From positions 13,856,707 to 13,920,706 of the forward strand of contig OX578145.1 of assembly GCA_951213105.1 (NCBI GenBank): a stretch of 64,000 nucleotides of DNA, written 5' to 3'. Positions 58,485 to 64,000 of the stretch are shown piece by piece. The position numbers and the translations under genes are program-made. This DNA comes from Amaurobius ferox (taxonomy: Eukaryota > Arthropoda > Arachnida > Araneae > Amaurobiidae). The notes below the pieces were generated by a model, which worked only from the letters and a program-made list of their open reading frames with translations, ran no database searches and was not told where the DNA came from. How positions within the stretch are numbered: position 1 is the stretch's first letter; each line of letters starts with the position of its first letter.

Positions 58485-58800
58485 ACATCGAATTTTTAAA
58501 ATATGCGACATTTACTTGCAATGTTTTAATTATATAAATTGTTAGTTTGTTTGAGCACCACACCGTGGGATCAACACACTTTCCCACTTCTGTGATATCT
58601 TCTGATTACACAATCGGTGTCTCATCAAGATGTCATCCTTCCTTCCCTCTTATGCCGGAGGCCATGGATTCAATGAAGCTTTCGAAATAAGTAAGGCCTG
58701 CGCATCTGTTTTAATGACGGCATTAGGCAAGATAGCATAGATCCATTAGAAAATGTACCCGATGTCGCCCGGGAGTTAAAACAGGAATGCATTGAATTTG
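58485..58800 (+). repeat. Dispersed repeat family H, copy 2
   Basis: TTAATTATATAAATTGTTAGTTTG, GGTGTCTCATCAAGATGTCATCC and TTCCCTCTTATGCCGGAGGCC align with 52650-52790. It continues into TTAGAAAATGTACCCGATGTCG, which resembles 36808-36830. Confidence 0.5.
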
Positions 58801-59478
58801 ATAATCTAAAATAATAACAAAGAAACATAAATTTTATTCATACAATCTGTGTACACAAGTGATACGACCCCACGCCTAAATTATGCCCTCCGATGCCATG
58901 CGACTACGCATAAAAAAAATTCAAAAGGAAATTATTTTCAAGGAAAGAAGGTTTTAAACTTTGCTCGGCCGTCGAAATGTAGTAGGAAAACGCGCGGCAT
59001 CGAAAATCTTACAGGTTCGCTCATTTAAAATATCACCGAAAATGAAATTAAGAATGAAGTCAAAAAAAATCTTAGAATGTGAAGATACACACGAAACTTT
59101 TTTTTGTCAAACAATAGAATTGTGCTAATCTTACTTTTTCGGACGCGCCCAAATGAAAACCAAATTACCTAAAGAATGCAAATTTCGAAGTATATTTTAC
59201 AAACATAAATATAAAGGAATTATCGGATAAGATGCGGTTAACACACAGTTGGACAGGACGGTCATCGACCTTTTTCGATGACTTCAAGGTAGAAAGTCAG
59301 TAGTATTCTTTTCGGTCACAAAGAAACCGATTTATGTAAAAACCGCGAATATCGCTCAAAATCCTGCTAAAACACAAAGTACCCAAAACGCGAAGTCGAA
59401 GAAAAGATATTACGAAGGTGCACCTTATGATGTATCTGTGTACCAAGTTTCTTGCCGCTCAAAGTCCGCTGCAGGCCG

Positions 59479-59480
<2 letters not shown>
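58801..59480. other. No recognised gene
   Basis: About 59410-59480 (AAGGTGCACCTTATGATGTATCTGTGTACCAAGTTTCTTGCCGCTC) resembles 37190-37265, followed in each by a microsatellite. This is the usual anatomy of another microsatellite-bearing repeat; boundaries were not found. Confidence 0.35.

Positions 59481-59521
<41 letters not shown>
59478..59521. repeat. (CG)n(CA)n microsatellite
   Basis: GCGCGCGCGCACACACA extending to about 59521. Confidence 0.9.
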
Positions 59522-59523
<2 letters not shown>

Positions 59524-60585
59524 AGACATATTTTTTTATTATGTAAGATATCATATTCTTGAAAGTAAACAAAATTTGTTAGTGAGTTTAAGAAATGTAT
59601 ATTTTATTTCTCAAAGACATTAAAATGAATCGCACAGCATCATTAGTTATTTATAAAGCAAATATTGCTTTATGATCTATATCTTGATAAAAATCTGCTT
59701 TATGTTTCATGTGAAAGAAATATATTTGAAACAAAGCACTGTCTTCGATCTGAGTTTTACAAAAACCTCAAAGATTGTTTAACTTTCCTTAAATATATAA
59801 TTAACTTCTCATACTCGTATCTCAGAAATATAATCGATTTGTTACTTTTTTTAAATATATAATACATTTAAACGGGAAGTATATAGATCAGCATTTAAAC
59901 TGCTTATCAGTGATAGATTTAATCAATATGTAAATTTCAGAGCATGAATAAATCATTTCCTTAAATGATTTATATGTATGTTTGTACATTAATGTGTTTA
60001 TGTAAGGTCGTTATACTTGATATGCCTGTAATTAATATTGATGTTAGAGAGATATTAATTTCCAATTGACATATATATTTAATTCTATTGACACTGATAT
60101 TCAATTTCAGTGATACAGCTATTGAATTCTAATGACACAGACATTCAATTCTATATCATTTTAAAAAATATGAATTATAGAGACTAACCTAAATAACTTT
60201 AGCGGAAATTTAGAACATTTTTTCAGCATTTATGTACTGGTATAACACATTCTAGAAAAATCACCATGTATCTAAATTCCATTAGTAAATCTTACTGCCA
60301 CGCCAATTGTGTAATGAGAAGAGGAAAATTAGATTCAAGAAGCTAATTTCTGCTATTAAAACATAACTCTAAGCTTCAGAATTTTAGAATTATATAAAAC
60401 CTGGCAAAAAGTAAAGAAAAAACTTAGATGTTGGAAACATGGTATTTTTTTTTTCAAATTATTTATTTCATTCAAAGAAATTCTTCATTCTATTCAAAAC
60501 AAAATTTGACTCAACCAGAATTTGTTCAGCCATTCTTAAAAAAAAAAAAAAAAACTGGATCAATTCGGCTGTACCTCCATTTAAT
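59522..60585. other. No gene seen
   Basis: AT-rich. TTCAATTTCAGTGATACAG / TTGAATTCTAATGACACAG / TTCAATTCTA form a short degenerate repeat of about 28 bp at about 60080-60155. A poly-A run lies at about 60539-60554. Confidence 0.35.
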
Positions 60586-60589
60586 CAAT

Positions 60590-60725
60590 TACTCAGCATG
60601 TGTTTGAACGGCGGGTTGTCCCACCCACCGTCTGGTACAGCCATTTAATCTGCCAATGAATGGAACGAAGCGAAAATAAAACATGCTTATCTTGTGTTCA
60701 CATAACAGACAAGACATCAGGTTCC
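60590..60725 (+). repeat. Dispersed repeat family G, copy 1
   Basis: TTACTCAGCATGTGTTTGAACGGCGGGTTGTCCCACCCACCGTC and AGCCATTTAATCTGCCAATG, then GTTCACATAACAGACAAGACATCA. The second copy is at about 63432-63570 in the same orientation. Confidence 0.6.
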
Positions 60726-61002
60726 ATTATTAGCAAATCGGATTTTTTTGGATAAAAATCGTTAAATATTTATCTTAAAAGGAAAACCATTAAATTTTTA
60801 ATAGGTAAATGGATTTAATAGTGGTTATTGGAAAAATATTGGCAATGCACTTTTTGCATTTTCAGTAACTGTGTATACTGTGTATAACCAAACAGACTTT
60901 TACATGTTCCGTTTGTAAATGAAAGTACGAACTACCAAGAAAAATAAATGTTATACTAATAAGTAAGTTTACAGCAGTGTATATTAGGCGCATTATTTAG
61001 TG

Positions 61003-61315
61003 ATGTATCGATACTGTACCAATACCACTTCTCATTGTATCGATATTGTATCAATACCACTTCTCATTGTATCTATATTGTATCAATACCAATTCTCATT
61101 GTATCGGTATTGTATAAATACCACTTTTTATAGGATTGATATTGCATCAATTTCGCGTCTCATTATATCAATAATGTATCAATATCACTTTTCATTTTAT
61201 TGATACTCTATCGATACCACTTATTTTTGAACCAATAATGTATAATTACCACTTCCCATTGTATCAATATTGCATCAAAACCACTTCTCATTGTATCAAT
61301 ACTGTATCGTACTGA
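61003..61315. repeat. 32-bp satellite, about nine units
   Basis: The unit TACCACTTCTCATTGTATCGATATTGTATCAA has a regular 32-bp spacing (61023, 61055, 61087 and on) with drift in the middle units. Confidence 0.9.
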
Positions 61316-61880
61316 CGTCATTAATGTACTTATATAGATAATTATATTTTGTGAATTAAAAATTTCACAATTTTAATGCCGGAAAATACGTAGATGAAGT
61401 CAAATCCTTATTTATATGATTCTATTTAAACAAACTAATAAATGAAACACAATTGCAGAGAATAATGGTTGTGAGATAAATTGATTAACAAAATGGTATA
61501 AACACAGTATAAAACCGTATATCTCACTAAAATGTGGCTGGGCTTGATCTAAATATGCAAAAACGTATTGTTATTGTATCAAAACCACTCCTCGTTGCTT
61601 CTATACTGTACCATATCGATGTTATCAATATTCTTACTTAGATGATTAAATTTTCGGCACTTTAAGTTTAACAATTTTAAAGTCGAAATATACAAAGATG
61701 AAGTTAAAAAACTTTCAGTAAAATGTTTATTGCTTACAAACTAATAATTGCAACGTTCAATTTTAAAGAATAATGATTATAACATTAATTGATTAACAAG
61801 ATTGGTATAAATACTGTAGAATCCAGTAATTTCTGATTCAAACATGTTTGGGCGTGATTTAAATACGCAAATCCTGCAAT
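61270..61880. repeat. 308-bp tandem duplication including the satellite end
   Basis: TTGATTAACAAAATGGTATAAACAC at 61481 and TTGATTAACAAGATTGGTATAAATAC at 61789 are 308 bp apart. GATGAAGTCAAA, AACAAACTAATAA, GAATAATGGTTGT and GGGCTTGATCTAAATATGC have counterparts at the same offset. The isolated satellite unit ATCAAAACCACTCCTCGTTGC near 61580 matches the satellite end near 61275, so the duplication post-dates the satellite. Confidence 0.75.
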
Positions 61881-62145
61881 CATTCAGTGATGTAATAATC
61901 TACAAAACAATTACTATTAATTCACAATTTTTATTCGTACAATTACTCGATTACTCGATATTCATACAATTACTCGATTAAATTTTTAACGAAAGAGATG
62001 CCGCATTTTTTGCATTTTTGTATTAACCTCGCCTAGAAAAGAAGAAATGAAGTTGGAACTTCATACGTTAAAACTGAAACTATTTGTTTGAGAATCTGTA
62101 AGTATAGAAATGATAAATATGAAATAAGTATAATGAAATGTGTAT

Positions 62146-62172
62146 ATATATACATATATGTATATATATATA

Positions 62173-62216
<44 letters not shown>

Positions 62217-62222
62217 TATATA
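62146..62222. repeat. (TA)n microsatellite with interruptions
   Basis: TA tract with ACATATAT and TTTA interruptions, ending in TACAGGGTGACACAAAAGCA. Confidence 0.9.
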
Positions 62223-62598
62223 CAGGGTGACACAAAAGCATTGATCTCGGCTTTTATTCCTTAAATATTGATCTTAGACATATATAATAAATTACAAAGT
62301 TGCGTAAGAAAAGGTACATTATTTTATGAAATCGATAAAAATTTTCTAGGGAATTTGAAAAAATACAAAATTTCAGCATTTTATCATAAAAATTCCCAGA
62401 GATATGAAAAGACAAAAATTCTGACTTAACCACTTTTCGATGCGTCGACATGGGTTCTCAGAGGGGAAAAGTCATGTCGGATCGCGTTTCAGGGGTCATA
62501 CACAAATTACGCAGCAAAGCAATGATTACATAAAATAAATAATAATTTTGCTATTTATTGGTACAAAATTATCTACACTGGGTAGAAATAATAACTTT
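62223..62598. other. Possible single TA-element terminus; no gene
   Basis: CAGGGTGACACAAAAGCATTG directly after TA at about 62221 resembles a Tc1/mariner-type terminus, but no inverted partner is visible within the next kilobase. It may be a truncated element. Confidence is low. Confidence 0.3.
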
Positions 62599-62716
62599 AC
62601 ACAATGTACTTGGTACAATGTACTTGCATGTACACAATGTACTTGTATGTAAATGTACTTGTATATACACAATGTACTTGTATGTACACAATGTACTTGT
62701 ATGTAAATGTACTTGG
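62599..62716. repeat. ~19-bp satellite (ACAATGTACTTGTATGTAC)
   Basis: About six units in which the spacer between TGTACTTG blocks alternates between TATGTACACAA and TATGTAAA. Confidence 0.85.
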
Positions 62717-62789
62717 AAGGGCTGCATCGGGTCTTAGTGTATATTTTCTGTAGACTGTTTAAGGAGACTTCGATAAGTTTGTAAATTTG

Positions 62790-62790
62790 G

Positions 62791-62823
<33 letters not shown>

Positions 62824-62858
62824 GATATGTATATATTTATATATATATATATATATAG

Positions 62859-62927
<69 letters not shown>

Positions 62928-62978
62928 TATAGATATGTAGATATATATATATATATATATATATAGATATAGATATGT

Positions 62979-63047
<69 letters not shown>

Positions 63048-63116
63048 GATATGTAGATATATATATATATATATATAGATATGTAGATATATATATATAT
63101 ATATATACAGATATGT

Positions 63117-63149
<33 letters not shown>

Positions 63150-63190
63150 TATGTAGATATATATATATATATATAGATATGTAGATATGT

Positions 63191-63245
<55 letters not shown>

Positions 63246-63330
63246 GATATGTAGATATGTAGATATATATATATATGTAGATATGTAGATATTTATATAT
63301 ATATATATATATATATACATACATACATAT
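62790..63330. repeat. Complex TA / ATGTAGATAT microsatellite
   Basis: About 540 bp of (TA)n broken by GATATGTAGA segments at irregular spacing. The 264- and 196-residue ORFs on the minus strand (IYIYIY) are its translation. Confidence 0.95.
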
Positions 63331-63431
63331 GTATAAATATTTATCTGTATTTACGGTTTAGTTAACTTTTAAAAACAATTCTTACTATTTGTAAGAGTAA
63401 GACATACGGATTCCATTGTATTTCCTTTTAA

Positions 63432-63570
63432 TTTACTACTCAGCATGTGTTTGAACGACCTGTCGTCCCACCCACTGTCTTGTGTAGCCATTTAATCTTC
63501 CAATGTCTGGAAGGAAACAGAAAAACAACGGGTTTTGTCTTACTTCGGGTTAACACACAAGACATCACAT
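63432..63570 (+). repeat. Dispersed repeat family G, copy 2
   Basis: TTACTACTCAGCATGTGTTTGAACGACC, GTCGTCCCACCCACTGTCTTG and AGCCATTTAATCTTCCAATG, then TTAACACACAAGACATCACAT. About 80 percent similar by eye to copy 1. Confidence 0.6.
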
Positions 63571-63983
63571 CTAATTAATTTGAAATGCACTTCTAGGAAG
63601 AAAAGATACATTTATTTTTTTTTCTTGTTGAAAAGCAGGAAAATTTAGAAGCGGCACTGCATGGCATAATTATTCACTTAACAAGCTAAACTATAATGCA
63701 TTCTTTGCAATTTTAAATAACAGCAGTAAATACGCAGAATCAAAATATATGTACAAAAAAAATATATATTTTGAAATATATTTTATAGGTTAATCATGTA
63801 TCAAAAAAGTCGCCGCATGATAACTATCACAGATAATGCAAAATTCGACCGTGTAGTTGTAAATTGAAAATTCAATAACATATGATCCAGTACTACTGAA
63901 ATGATTTTATTTAATTCCTCAGAAATAGAGGGGAAGAAATATCAAGTTAAATCAAGCATGCAGTGATTGCATAATAAAAAAAA
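63571..63983. other. No gene seen
   Basis: AT-rich sequence with no recognisable feature. Confidence 0.3.
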
Positions 63984-64000
63984 ATCTGGTATGGGCAGCA
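63984..64000 (+). repeat. Family A/B element 5' end, cut by window edge
   Basis: AAAAATCTGGTATGGGCAGCA is the family 5' end with two changes. The element continues beyond the window. Confidence 0.6.

Noticed and set aside
62221..62520. Complete Tc1/mariner MITE at CAGGGTGACACAAAA
   Set aside because: Only one terminus is visible; no inverted partner or second TA boundary was found.
62526..63324. Long minus-strand ORFs of 264 and 196 residues
   Set aside because: Pure [13 protein letters not shown] translation of a TA/GATA microsatellite.

Overview
This is AT-rich, intron- and repeat-dominated eukaryotic DNA. I find no intact protein-coding gene, no bacterial-style operon and no CRISPR array. 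The transposon families present (ZMYM1-like hAT, Tc1/mariner with a HDGAP motif, RTE-type LINE with a (TGA)n tail, tRNA- and 5S-derived SINEs, piggyBac-type TTAA MITEs) point to an animal, most likely an arthropod and perhaps an arachnid. The taxonomic call is an inference. Short ORFs scattered through the window mostly lie inside repeats or microsatellites and are not genes.

Layout. 1-5.5 kb is a tandem array of about seven copies of a 0.7-1.0 kb element (family A). Each copy ends in a hairpin next to CAGA/CACA microsatellites, and long and short units alternate. Dispersed copies of A, and of a relative (family B), lie at 7.5-9.1, 9.3, 13.2, 25.2, 44.5 and 47.1 kb, with end fragments elsewhere. 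6.5-7.1 kb holds tandem palindromic units of about 110 bp. 9.5-11 kb holds a tRNA-like repeat, a tRNA SINE and a TATTGG satellite. 14-15.3 kb is a degenerate tandem repeat, followed by a TTAA MITE (15.3 kb), a long-TIR TA MITE (15.7 kb) and a second long-TIR element (16.6-18.3 kb) carrying a SINE. 19-31 kb is mostly diverged AT-rich repeats, including four copies of one family and a long (TA)n tract. 32.3-32.85 kb is an isolated GC-rich block. 33.4-34.9 kb is a 92-bp satellite interrupted precisely by a 689-bp mariner remnant. 35.5-35.9 kb is a composite 5S rRNA::tRNA SINE. 39.3-43.2 kb holds more SINE copies and a LINE 3' end. 43.1-44.05 kb is a second copy of the long-TIR MITE with a truncated SINE nested in it. 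48.2 and 50.0 kb hold 17-bp and 21-bp repeats. 54.4-57.95 kb is a complete but dead hAT element with 8-bp target duplications. 61-63.3 kb holds a 32-bp satellite, a 308-bp duplication and a large TA/GATA microsatellite. A further family A 5' end starts at the right edge.

The most interesting signals are three. First, families A and B have the architecture of Helentron-associated non-autonomous elements (HINE/DINE-like), and the 5' and 3' subterminal inverted repeats change together between the families. Second, a fused 5S-tRNA SINE was inserted as one unit, shown by a 13/14 flanking duplication. Third, several nested insertions can be timed from the sequence alone.
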